Source: Apiosordaria backusii
Taxonomy: Eukaryota > Ascomycota > Sordariomycetes > Sordariales > Lasiosphaeriaceae
Length of the DNA: 64,000 nt
Assembly (NCBI GenBank): GCA_030549205.1
Contig: JAUKTV010000012.1
Location: forward strand, 558,001 to 622,000
Reading direction: 5' to 3'
The first letter of the stretch is position 1. Every line of letters begins with the position of its first letter. The notes beneath the pieces were generated by a model. The model ran no database searches and was not told where the DNA came from. It was given only the letters and a program-made list of their open reading frames with translations. Of this stretch, positions 43,575 to 53,614 are shown piece after piece. The position numbers and the translations under genes were made by a program.

Positions 43575-45713
43575 ATGCGCTTTCAACGACATTTTGCGCT
43601 GGCTATCGCGACGGTATTGGGATGGCTGGCTTTGGTGGACGGGTCACCCATCTCCGCCCAGGATGGGAATGATACGGTGATTTTGCCGGGTATGAGTCCA
43701 GTTGGTTATGGAATTCTTCGATACGCCTCTCCGGACCTTCGACGAAGCTTGCTGGGAGAGGAGGGAGGTGTTCAGGCGGGTCTCAGCAAGAGACAGTGTA
43801 CCGGCCAACTTATCTGTACTGGATTTACGAACGTTTGCTGTCTGGTTGGAACGACTTGCTGCACAGCGACAGCTTGTTGCAAGGCTGGCTTTGCTTGCTA
43901 TGGGGCACTCTGTTTGCGGGATGTGGTGTAAGTCCCTGGCCTGAAACGTCTCTTTGAGGGTATATTAGCTGATCCAGGTTGTGACTTTTGCAGGTACACC
44001 TTGACCGTGACCAGCACGCTGTGGACCACTCGATACTCAACGTATACCGACTATGAGACATCCTACTCTACCTACGTGACGCTTTCGTACGATTATACGA
44101 CGGTGACAGTGCGCTCGAAGAATGGGGTGGCGACATCCACGGAATGGACAACAGTCACTCGAGAGGCGGCAAAACGACGACAGTTGGGAGCGCCGACGGC
44201 GACGAGCACAGATGCTGCCCACCACACTCCCATGCCGACAAAACCAGCGAGGTTGGAAGATCTTGGATCGGGGACGATGGAGTTGTCACCAAATCATCCC
44301 GGGCTTGTCCGGCGTGTGTTGGAAAAGGCTGGGTTGGTGGAGAAGAGGACATCAACGGCTTGGATAACCGTCTGGCCGGTATGGACAACGACATTCTGGT
44401 ATTACCGCACGTCTTGGTACTACAGCTACATAACCAGCGTGAGGCATTCGACTATCACCAGCACGAAGATCGTTTTTGACGGCGCCAGCTCGACGACGAC
44501 TGTGTATTCCACAACAACGGTCTACACCCAAAAGCCACCGCCAGCACAGACACCACCGCCTAACAACCCGCCTCCTGCAGACCCCCCTCCAGCGAACAAC
44601 ACCCCAGCTCCCCCTCCAGTGAACGATCCCCCACAGACAAAACCACCCGAGACAGTAACCCTTACGCCGCCCGCCCCCGAGAATGGCGGTGGTGGCGGCG
44701 GAGACGGTAACAGCAACAACACCCCCGCCCCAGCCCCTCCACCACAGGACACAACCCCCATATCAGTAACAGTCTTCCTCACACCAACAAACATTCTCCT
44801 CCCCACCGGTGGCTCCTCCGTCACCCTCAACCTCAAGACCTCCACCTCGGCTGGAACAGTCTACATCATCGCCACCACCGAAACCCCGTCCCCTGATCCT
44901 GCAAGTAATTCCCTCCCCCAGGGGACAGTCATTGGGGTCGGAGTAGGCTCCGCTCTAGGGGGTATAGCCCTCATCGCAGCGTTAATCTTCTTTTTCTTGC
45001 GTTACCGCCACCGGAATAATAACAGCCAATCGGTGGATGACTCGACTGCTGGGCGCAACTCACAGCTTCACGCGGTTGGTGGTGGGGAAGGGGGAGGTAA
45101 TAATGCTGGACATGATAGTGGGTTATATGGTGTGTTTGGGAGGAAGGAGATGGACAGTCGATCACCGAGTGTGACTGTTAGTTCACCTGTTGTTGGCTCG
45201 CCTTCACCAGGGAACCCGGGGACGGTGTCTTCTATGTCCCCCGCTCCTGACGGACGGCGCGGGACGAGTTATATCTCTGAATTGGAGCAGAACGCGGGGA
45301 GACGGACGCCCGGGATCCAGGAACTTCATGAGAGTACGAGGGGGGCGGAGTTGTATGATGGGCGGTATGAAAGGGATCCGGTGGGAATGGGAGGGGGGTA
45401 TGGGTGGAATACTGCGCAGGAGTTGCCGACGAGGACTTTCTCACCGGGACTGCGGGAGATGCCGGAGGAGGGACATTACGGGCAGGGGCAGGGATATATA
45501 AGGCAGGGACAGGATCGCCCGGTGCCGTATAGGCAGTATGATCAGGGGCCGGATTTGAGCGTGAGGCCGCCGCAGATGGCGGAGGTGAGAGGGGGGGATG
45601 AGCGGGATCCGTATGGGTTGGGGGATGTGCCTTATCCTAGTCCTGAGCAGTTGGCGAGCGGGTATGGGGCTGGGGGTGGGAGTGCTGGGGGGCAGGGGTG
45701 GGATGGGCGGTGA
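43575..45713 (+). CDS. Single-pass cell-surface protein with Cys-rich head, wall-sensor-like
   Basis: Exons 43575-43927 and 43994-45713 (66-nt intron) give 690 aa. The signal peptide (MRFQRHFALAIATVLGWLAL) fits this start better than the upstream in-frame ATG at 43551. A dibasic SKRQ precedes a compact ten-cysteine module (~75-114) containing CC pairs (NVCC, TTCC, TACC). Next come a Tyr/Thr/Ser-rich segment (TTRYSTYTDYETSYSTY), a Pro-rich stretch and one transmembrane helix (~430-455, GVGVGSALGGIALIAALIFFF) followed by RYRHR. The cytosolic tail of ~230 residues is Gly/Pro/Tyr-rich. This layout resembles Mid2/WSC-type wall-stress sensors, but the Cys module is not a classical WSC domain. The function is inferred from architecture only. 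Confidence 0.75.
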
Positions 45714-46608
45714 TGTGATGGTCTAGTCGTTGGTGGTGCATGCTGAGAAATGTTGATGTTTATATAATGTTGTAGGTTGAGGGGAATGGAAACGCGAGTC
45801 AGAGGCTGGGATAGGGGTAAATACAATACGGGAGTAAGGGGTTAAACATTAGGTGGCTGGGCAACCAGGAGGTGGAGACCGTATCTTATCTTATTCATCT
45901 TATCCGTGTCATCTTTGGGACATGCAGTTCGTGGTAACATCGATATTACCTAATGCAGCGAGCATGTGACCTCTGGTGTGTCTTCAGCTTGTCGGCGTTT
46001 GCGATTGCGTTTGCACGTCCATTGCAGTAGCATTGCCATTGGGCAAGTGAGGGCAAACGAACAGACATATGTAAGATACTTTTTATTAGGTCTTTCATCG
46101 CTCCAGTCCTTTTCCCTACTAAGGGCTTCTTTTTTCTTGTCAGTGGATTGTGAAAGGATCGGTGGTCACCTGAATGCGTGTTTGACCTCCTGTGGCCGAT
46201 AATGGCCGCGTCTGTGACAGTCTTGCGTGAATGGTGCCGGAGGTGTGACTAGCGAAAATTAAGTTCCCAGGTTTATTTTAGCATTGCTTTATTTGTTGGA
46301 TACCTTAGACAGACCCGTGGTTCGGCGCAGATAGTCAGGTTCTCGGCCACGGCGGACTTGTAGTAGGTCCAGCTTCCTTCCGCCAAGAAACTGCTCCACT
46401 TCCCCAACTTTCCCCCACGTCCTGTCAAGTTTGACTTGGGGCATCGGTTGACGACATCTTCAAGGGTTCAGTGGCCGTATCACCAGTCAAGGGGAGAGAT
46501 AACTTGATACCTATTCAAGCCTTGGATATCTGAAAGTAAGTTGATTAGTCCGGAAGATGCTAGGATGAAAGCTGACACCATTTTCTAAAGGTCGACCGAA
46601 GCTTCATC
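45714..46608. other. Intergenic upstream of the C2H2 gene
   Basis: No gene recognised. 3' flank of the membrane protein and promoter of the zinc-finger gene. Confidence 0.55.
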
Positions 46609-47492
46609 ATGTATGAATGCGGCGATTGCAACAGGGCTTTCCCCAGCGGTTGGCGAGCCCGCGACCAGCACTGCAATGCCACCGGCCACAGCATTCCCGA
46701 CTTCGAATGCTTTACCTGCGATGAATACTTTGACGACAACTGGGACCGTTCTGAGCACATGCACGACTGGTGTCATCTTCCTGATGACTACTACGAGTGT
46801 GACATTTGCATCGAGGTCTTTCTCAGTGAAGCCGAAGTCACCAAGCATGAGGTCCACGATCATTACTATTGCAGCGACTGCGACCGGACCTTCAACAACC
46901 TCAACAACATCAAGATGCATCTCAACTCTCGCAGCCATCGCGGTGAGGCGATCAACTGTCCCTTTTGCAAGAGGAGCTTCGCGACAGCCACTGGAGTGGC
47001 CCATCATCTCGAAGGCGCCGCTTGTCCGAATGCTCCCAATGTCAACCGCGAACAGATGTATAAGCTCGTCCGGAAGATTGATCCCAACGGCATGATCTCC
47101 AAGAAGCTCATCGGCTGGAAGGAATCTCCCCAGACCAAGTACCAGGCGACTGACAGAGCTTGGAATGGCAGTGGTTGGGAATGTTACTTCTGCCATCGCA
47201 CATTTGGCAAGCTTGAGAGTCTCAACCAGCACCTCAATTCCCCGGCTCGTATGTATTCTGTCCAGCCTCTGCATGTAGACTTTTGTGGAACTGTAGGTAG
47301 CTAATCAGTTGAAATTACACAGATCAGCAGCCACTGTATCACTGCCCGAACCGCAGCTGTCAGTTGGACTTCAAGACATTGGCTGCTGTCATCAACCACT
47401 TGGAGAGTGAGAGTTGCAGCTTCATGCGCTTTGAACAAGTCCAGAAGAAGATTGGCACTATCATCAGGGGTGATCGTCTTCTTAAGTTTTGA
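46609..47492 (+). CDS. Multi C2H2 zinc-finger protein
   Basis: Exons 46609-47248 and 47323-47492 (74-nt intron) give 269 aa, almost entirely made of finger-like units. They are YECGDCNRAF..H..H, FECFTCDEYF, YECDICIEVF..H..H, YYCSDCDRTF..H..H, INCPFCKRSF (last ligand Cys), WECYFCHRTF..H..H and YHCPNRSCQLDF..H..C. The close packing with variable ligands is typical of a fungal family of poly-C2H2 proteins of unknown role; nucleic-acid or protein binding is likely. No activation or catalytic domain is seen. The start gives MYECGDC directly, with no leader; an upstream first exon cannot be excluded. Confidence 0.85.
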
Positions 47493-49626
47493 ATCGGCAG
47501 CAAACGTCTTTTTTCTCCTGGATGCACAATGGCAGTAGGATCTTGGGTTGTTCAAGCGGTTGTCATTCGGAGATCCTATGATAGCTATCTTGACGGGGTA
47601 TTCTACCTTGCTGGGAATTACTCGCAATGGTTGGTATGGGGATGTAATGAACTGATTTGTGCAGGACAAGCTGGAGCATCTCGATAGCAATTGGTCGGCA
47701 TGAAGTCGGAGCATACTAGCAAATTAGATAACTTCACTTTCAGTGACTCTTGTCAAGTGATTCTCGCTACCGACTCTGGTTATGTCGTCACGAAATGTTG
47801 TCATTCTCGGTGTTGATGTTCACACATATCCGTTCTAGTTTACCCCCCTCATTCACTGGCCAAACAATCTCTCTGCCAACAGCCCAACGCCAGATCATTG
47901 TGTTGCAATTTCCGATAACTTGTCTGACAATGGCAACTTCAAGTACGCCAACCGTGACTTACACAATTCTCTTCCTAGCCATGGATCTTGGTAAGTTCTC
48001 TTTCTTTTGGTCTAGGGAAGATACTACTGATCCGGTCGCAGCTTTCAGTCTTGCTCCAATGAGGTTATCAACCAGGCTGATACCGAAGCAAACGCAGGCT
48101 TTCTCGGCCGGCATCCGTCTGTGATATGGGGTCTTTCCTGCCTTGATTGACATTTCTTTACTCTTTTGGTCCTGACTCCTTCCCACCGCATCGATCCAGC
48201 GCGGTTTTTGCGCCCTCCCATTACGACAATGCCAACGTGTGGTTCTTTATCAATGACGTTCAATGCTGGCAAGACAATAGTGCCCATGCTAGACAATCAT
48301 CCGAAGTTCGGCACTGCTTCTCGCTCTCGGTTGCAACTTGCTTGCCTGCCGGTGGCATTCTCGGATCGAGTTATCGCTTCATTGGTTGGGGAAGCACGTC
48401 AACCCGAGTCGTCCAAGGTCAGCAGCTCTGCCAGCGGCTGGGCAACCAAGATGTCTTATCTTGACCTTGAGAAGTGTTGCTCGACTACCACCGGACTAGA
48501 AACGAGGCTTGGCATCCCGGCCGATTACCACCCTCCCGGCACTGTCGCACAAGACTTCCGAATCCGTGACGGCGTGCTTGGCATACCGATAACCCGGTGG
48601 GAGAATCAATTGGTCATGGCTTCTGCTGGGCCTCTGAGCTCTCGTACTTCTCAAAACCCCAATCGTTCCAATAGGATCCTTATCAACCATTCCCTGAATA
48701 GTGGAGAGCTTCAGCGCGGGATGCAAGACCAAAGGTGACAGCGTGCATTTTTCAGGGTCGCGGGCAGAGGGCCATCCCTGGCTAAACTCCGCATTCTAGG
48801 TCCTACGGGCGGCGGAGAGGACGTGCTCTTGGGAGCCAAGCGTAGTGATGATTTGCTGAAAGATTTCGAGATGTTCCGATATCTTGAACGCCTCCGCAGC
48901 CAAGCGAGCCGGACGGCGACAAGCCTCCCTACCGTCGACATGGTTAATGGGTCCTCGGCATCGGTCAACCACATCCAGAACGCCATACCGAACTGCTTGT
49001 TAGTATTTGGAATGCGAGTTCTACACAGTATGTGCCTTGACCCGATGCACTTCCATCCTATGTTGGTTCTGGGCACCATTGCACATATGCACCCCGCAGA
49101 TACTCGCACACATTGTGACCGACGCCTAACATCAACAAGGCAGGTCGATTGGTACTGATATACTGCAAGAACACGAGTTCTGGCACTCTGAATCCAATAA
49201 TTCCCACTGCGTTTCTCCGCATGGCGGGGTTGCATCGCAGCTCCCCGCTGGCATGCATCCATTGTTGTTGACATGCGTGCCTGTCCACCTACATACGTAC
49301 ACAATGGCTGGATCAAGGATTCGCGTTGGTCCGCATATCAAGCACACCATGTGCCAAGCCCTATGGTCTCAACGTGGAGAAGGTTCAACTTCATCCTTAT
49401 CTCGAATTACCATGTGGTTTCCGAGATTTCGGGATCACGGAACGGCGAGCATCTACCAAGAGAGATAGCAGTTGAGTAGCTTCAAACTGCAGCTCACAGT
49501 TGTATAGAACATCGTGGTCTCGCCTCGAGAAGAGAAGACACCTTTCTCCTCACCACTCACCACCTCCTCGATCATCTGCACCTTCTTTTGAGCTCGAATC
49601 TCTTCACGGGCCCAAAAGACTTCAAG
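47493..49626. other. 2.1-kb stretch with coding-like fragments, gene not resolved
   Basis: Lies between the C2H2 gene and the amine oxidase. It contains several short plus-strand frames with protein-like text (described in the next entry), but no complete gene could be assembled. Confidence 0.5.
47736..49120 (+). other. Possible unrecognised multi-exon gene or relic
   Basis: Plus-strand fragments look coding. A Cys-containing frame around 47740-47810 includes LATDSGYVVTKCC. Another at ~47860-47990 (DHCVAISDNLSDNGNFKYAN) appears to splice over 47991-48043 into SCSNEVINQADTEANAGFLG. A third at 48170-48400 reads HYDNANVWFFINDVQCWQDN. A fourth at ~48756-49020 reads LAKLRILGPTGGGEDVLLGA and continues for about 80 codons. 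The frames change between fragments and not all junctions have good splice sites. It may be a Cys-rich secreted protein gene followed by another gene, or a decayed locus. No family is recognised. Confidence 0.3.
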
Positions 49627-51960
49627 ATGCTTGCCGAGTCTCTGGTGGCGGCCCTTTTGGCCATCGCCCCCGTCTTTGCTCGTCCGGAACCCGACCTCTG
49701 GCGCCGTGCTCTGAGCGCTGCTGATGTTCACACTTGCGCCGTCACCGACGAAGCTCCTCACGTCAAGGCCCCCAAGGCCAACGCTTGGGCTCCCATCTCT
49801 CCACAGGATGTCAAGGATGTCTGGAAGTTTGTTCACGCTCCCGAGCAAGCCCTCAACCTCACGGACCCTGCCAACGCCACTCTGACCGATAACTACGTCT
49901 TCCTCGTCGATACTCTGTATCTCAACAAGACCCAGGTCCTCAGCTACATCGACGGCGATGCTGCTCAGCCCCCCAAGTATGCTCGTGTTGTCATCTTCGA
50001 GGGCGGCAAGGAGGAGCCTGTCTCTCAGGAGTACATGGTCGGCCCCCTTCCTGTCGGCGCCGAGACCACGATCGCTCCCTATGATTATCCGTTCAACGGT
50101 GGACTTGGTGGCAAGATCCCTTATGATGGTCGCTACATGGACGGCAAGCGCACAGCTGGCTACCAGCCTCTCCTCAAGCAGGCCATGACTGATGTCGCCG
50201 ACGTCACCAAGGCTCTCTTCAACGGCACCTACTATGGCGCCAGCGACCCTCGCACCGACATCGTGGCTGCCAACACTGGCCCCCACTCTCTCGATGGCTC
50301 CCAGTCCTGGATCACCATCATGTTCCGGTACCCCGGCGCTGCCAGCTACGTCACCCCCATTGACTTCTATATCATACTCGACATCACTGGTACCGACATT
50401 TCTAAGTACACCCTGCGCGGATATGTCACCAACACCAAGTTCTTCAAGACTGCCGATGAGCTCCGCAAGGCGTTCGAGGCCGGTGAGATCACCAGCGAGT
50501 TCCCCCAGACTCGCGACCAGGACTGGGCCCTCCTCAAGGCTGTCCCTGAGATGGGTGTCCGTGACCTCGACGACCGCATTGCTCCTCAGAGCATTGAGAT
50601 CGGTGGCAAGCGGTACAAGCTCGACCGCGAGAACCAATACGTTGAGTTCATGGGCTGGTCGTTCTACATGTCCTTCACCCGCATCCTTGGTCTGATGTTC
50701 TACGACATCAAGTTCAAGGGCGAGCGGGTCATATACGAGCTCTCTCTCCAGGAGGCTGCCGCTCAATATGCCGGCAACCAGCCCAAGGCTGCCAACACTG
50801 TCTACCACGACACCTACTTCTCCATCGGTTCTACCTCTGCTACTCTCATCGAGGGCTTCGACTGCCCCTTCGGCGCCACCATGTTGAACGTCACCTACCC
50901 CGCCAACGATGTCACCGATGTCCACCCCCAGGGTATCTGCCTTTTCGAAGCTGATTCTGGCTACCCCGTTGCCCGTCACAGATATGGCAGCGGCGGCAAC
51001 CCCAATGGCTTCTCCAACATTGCCGCCGTAAAGGGCTCTGCTCTCCATGCCCGCACCATCGCCACCATTGGTAACTACGACTACCTCTTCGACTATGCTT
51101 TCCACGTTGATGGCTCCATCGAGATTGAAGTCCGCGCTTCCGGCTATCTCCAGTCCTCCCCTTACTACAAGGACCAGACCAACTTCGGTGCTCGCGTCAG
51201 CCTCGGCACGCAGGGCTCTTTCCACGATCATATCCTGTCCTGGAAGGCCGACTTCGACATCATCTCCTCCAAGAACTCCCTCCAGCGCACCGACCTCATT
51301 GTCGTCAACCAGACTCAGCCCTGGTTCCCCGAGCTCGGAAGCTTCGAGCAGATGGAGTACAAGGTCTACAACATGGAGAAGGAGCAGCAGTTCAACTGGG
51401 CCACCAACGGCCAGAGCATGTACGTCGTTGTCAACGACGAAGAGAGGAACTCCTGGGGCGTCTCCCGCGGTTATCGGCTCGTGCCCGGCCGCAGTAACGT
51501 CCACCTCAGCGTTGCCAACTCCCCCTTCTCCAAGCACTCCTCCCACCTCCTCAACTCCCACCTCGCCGTCACCCAGCACCACGACAACGAGCCCTATGGG
51601 AACTCGTGGCAGAACGTCAACCTGCCCCTCAAACCCCAGCAGGACTTCTCCAAGATGTTCAACGACGAGAGCGTCGACGGTGAGGACATTGTCGTCTGGT
51701 TTAACCTCGGCATGCACCACTTCACCCGCTCCGAGGACATCCCCGTCACCCTCTACTCCGAGGCCGTCTCGAGCATTGTGTTTGCTCCCCAGAACTTCCA
51801 CGACCGCGCCCAGGAGGGTGATCTCCAAAACAGACGCTGGATCACCTCTGACGCCACCACTGGGGAGATCACGTATGACGACTATGGTCTGCAGCTCCCC
51901 ACTTGCAAGGTCACACTCGAGGAGCCTTCTACCAGTATTCTCCCTTGGCTCAAGATCTAG
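49627..51960 (+). CDS. Copper-containing amine oxidase, secreted
   Basis: Single exon, 777 aa, from an ATG that opens a signal peptide (MLAESLVAALLAIAPVFA); the in-frame sequence upstream has no ATG. The topaquinone precursor is the first Tyr of NYDY in TIGNYDYLFDY (Tyr484). Copper ligands are HxH in SFHDHILSW (His533, His535) and a third His in GMHHFTRSEDIP (His698). N2/N3-type domains precede the large catalytic beta-sandwich. The enzyme oxidises primary amines to aldehydes with release of ammonia and hydrogen peroxide, probably as a homodimer. Strong C-ending codon bias along the entire gene suggests high expression. A fully open antisense frame is a by-product of that bias. Confidence 0.97.
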   Translation: MLAESLVAALLAIAPVFARPEPDLWRRALSAADVHTCAVTDEAPHVKAPKANAWAPISPQDVKDVWKFVHAPEQALNLTDPANATLTDNYVFLVDTLYLNKTQVLSYIDGDAAQPPKYARVVIFEGGKEEPVSQEYMVGPLPVGAETTIAPYDYPFNGGLGGKIPYDGRYMDGKRTAGYQPLLKQAMTDVADVTKALFNGTYYGASDPRTDIVAANTGPHSLDGSQSWITIMFRYPGAASYVTPIDFYIILDITGTDISKYTLRGYVTNTKFFKTADELRKAFEAGEITSEFPQTRDQDWALLKAVPEMGVRDLDDRIAPQSIEIGGKRYKLDRENQYVEFMGWSFYMSFTRILGLMFYDIKFKGERVIYELSLQEAAAQYAGNQPKAANTVYHDTYFSIGSTSATLIEGFDCPFGATMLNVTYPANDVTDVHPQGICLFEADSGYPVARHRYGSGGNPNGFSNIAAVKGSALHARTIATIGNYDYLFDYAFHVDGSIEIEVRASGYLQSSPYYKDQTNFGARVSLGTQGSFHDHILSWKADFDIISSKNSLQRTDLIVVNQTQPWFPELGSFEQMEYKVYNMEKEQQFNWATNGQSMYVVVNDEERNSWGVSRGYRLVPGRSNVHLSVANSPFSKHSSHLLNSHLAVTQHHDNEPYGNSWQNVNLPLKPQQDFSKMFNDESVDGEDIVVWFNLGMHHFTRSEDIPVTLYSEAVSSIVFAPQNFHDRAQEGDLQNRRWITSDATTGEITYDDYGLQLPTCKVTLEEPSTSILPWLKI

Positions 51961-52112
51961 GGGGGGTTGAGCATGTGAAGAAATATTTTGGGTTGAGGGG
52001 TGGAGAGGAAATGGTGCTTTTTGGTTATCGTTTTCATTTTGTTTTCTTTTACGAAACGCTCAAGGCGGGCCCACCTTCGAGAACACACAGAAGGTGCAGG
52101 TTTCAAGACTAT

Positions 52113-52660
52113 GCCCAGATTTGTTATACAATGCACTGACATTATCTCAGGTAGGGCTGGCAAACTGGCACGTAGGGGTTGAAGATATTGCTCATGAGGT
52201 GGAGAACCATATACCCTTACTAGTACGGTCGTTTTCAGGGTGGGCAGTGAGCCAAGCTGAGCCAAGCCGAGGGTTTGGCTCAGGCCAAAATATGGTAGGC
52301 TTGTCTTGGCTTGCTTGCTTGTCTTGAGGTTAAGACAAGACATGGCTTGGCTCACTGCCCACCCTGGTCGTTTTGAGCATGCCCTTGGCGGATTCTCATT
52401 CAATGACTTAGCATCGGGTCGTCCTGGACGGAATGTGGTACTGTACGGCCGGATCAGATTGCACTGCCCGATAGTTCAAGGGTGCATCCATCTCTATTTC
52501 AGACCTCGGGAGGGGTCTTGATCTTCACCACGCAGGGAGGCATTCGCCGAACCCAGAAAGGTAGAGCTCAGCGATAGCGAGGCTGAAGGTCAGGCTTTCT
52601 GGGTTGAAATGCACAAGACGTTGAAGAGTCTGGCTATGCAGCTGTTCATTGGGTCGCCAA
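52113..52660 (+). repeat. Dispersed ~410-bp repeat, copy 1 (interrupted by MITE)
   Basis: Matches, in inverted orientation and with moderate divergence, the segment 57761-58179. Both share CCCAGAT, TATACAATGCACTGACA, TATCTCAGG, GAAGATATTGCT, ATGCCCTTGGCGG, CCGATAGTTCAAGG, GGAGGGGTCTTGAT, CACGCAGGGAGGCATTC and GCTGTTCATTGGGTCGCCA in the same order. Without the nested insertion this copy is about 410 bp. No terminal inverted repeats or proteins were found, so the class is unknown. Confidence 0.85.
52236..52366 (+). mobile_element. 131-bp hAT-type MITE nested in the repeat
   Basis: Perfect ~22-bp terminal inverted repeats begin CAGGGTGGGCAGTGAGCC at the left end and its reverse complement closes the right end. 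The 8-bp direct repeats GTCGTTTT flank it exactly (52228-52235 and 52367-52374). An 8-bp target duplication and CAGGG termini are hallmarks of the hAT superfamily. The related repeat copy at 57761-58179 has the uninterrupted site. It has no coding capacity, so it needs a transposase from elsewhere. Confidence 0.92.
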
Positions 52661-52942
52661 AAACACGCACCTATAAGTAGCAAGTGCGTCCATGTTCTGC
52701 CACCGCCGCCCGCGCCGATCATCAAACCATGATCATAGTATAAACAAAAGAAATAAAGGTACTTGCCGTACCGTACACTCTGTCAATCCGTGCCTTGTAG
52801 GGTATAGCAGATATGATGACAACAAATTCAGGTATACCGGAACGGAATGTAGGTCAACAAAGGTGTCTGTGGCTGGGCCTGTGGCTAAGGCTTGGCACCC
52901 ACGGCTTGGCACCACCACACCTGGTATCCCAGGCTTCAAGCA

Positions 52943-53044
52943 CACCTGGGATCACGGCTTGCAACCAGGGCTCCCACCGCACCTGGCATCAACGGCTTGC
53001 AATCGGTCCTCTCATCGCACCTAGCATCAACGGCTTGCAACCAG
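52943..53044 (+). repeat. 37/38-bp tandem repeat
   Basis: Units starting CACCTGGGATCACGGCTTGC, CACCTGGCATCAACGGCTTG and CACCTAGCATCAACGGCTTG begin at 52943, 52980 and 53018. More diverged units (GGCTTGGCACC) precede them from ~52885. Confidence 0.75.
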
Positions 53045-53073
53045 TAGGTAGGTAAGTAGGCAGGTTAGCAGGC

Positions 53074-53129
53074 GGGCAGGTGGGCAGGTGGGCAGGTGGG
53101 CAGGTGGGCAGGTGGGCAGGTGGGCAGGT
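53074..53129 (+). repeat. Octamer array (GGGCAGGT)x7
   Basis: Seven exact head-to-tail copies of GGGCAGGT, preceded by degenerate GTAGGCAGGTTAGCAGGC. It is a G-rich simple satellite with a G/T-only skew on the plus strand. Confidence 0.95.
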
Positions 53130-53256
53130 CGCGTGCTGGGCTACGTGATAACGGTTATACTGGCAACGTATCTAGTCCTGAGTACGTAACGTAATTTCCT
53201 GTTTTATCCACAGTAGAGAGGTTATCCTAGGGTATGCGATCGAGAAATTGGAGTAG

Positions 53257-53292
53257 CAACAAATTTGTACCGATAAGTCCACAAATTTGTTG
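53257..53292. repeat. Perfect 12-bp inverted repeat, 12-nt spacer
   Basis: CAACAAATTTGT and ACAAATTTGTTG are exact reverse complements separated by ACCGATAAGTCC. Each arm itself contains the palindrome ACAAATTTGT. It could be a paired regulator site or a remnant of a mobile-element end. Confidence 0.8.
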
Positions 53293-53614
53293 TTATCATA
53301 AGTCTTTCAACACAAACACGTTTTGTGGTACCAAATGTGGGCAGTATCCCGGTTGGGGCTGGGGACTTCATTCTGCATTCATAATTCTAAAATGGAACTT
53401 ACAAGCAGTTACTATGACCGAACAAATCAGTGGCCAATGTTCCGTCAGCAATTTTTTCGTTCGTGATATCTTCGACGGCGTCACGTTGAGAAGCATGGGC
53501 TCATTATTCTGATTGGAGACTGGTGTATCTAAAAGATTTAACTGTCCTAGATTTGTTTATGATACACGCCAGTACGACAGGTCTTTCATCAGGCCTTCCC
53601 TACCAGATGAAAAG

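Larger units (their letters stand above)
51961..53614. other. Repeat-rich intergenic at the left side of the accessory island
   Basis: Holds one copy of a ~410-bp repeat with a nested MITE, a 37/38-bp tandem repeat, an octamer array and a perfect 12-bp inverted repeat, each listed separately. No coding sequence recognised. Confidence 0.7.

Noticed and set aside
46585..47274. 229-codon minus-strand frame
   Set aside because: Antisense of the C2H2 gene, whose finger ligands are clear on the plus strand.
48711..49316. 201-codon minus-strand frame
   Set aside because: Arg/Ser-rich text without domain; the overlapping plus-strand fragment at 48756-49020 looks more protein-like, though it is itself unproven.
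49453..51828. 791-codon open frame on the minus strand
   Set aside because: It is the mirror of the amine oxidase gene, which has catalytic motifs on the plus strand. C-ending codon bias removes antisense stops; the antisense text is Val/Gly/Glu-rich without any domain.
53074..53129. CRISPR-like array
   Set aside because: Units are contiguous 8-mers without spacers in a eukaryotic genome; it is a simple satellite.
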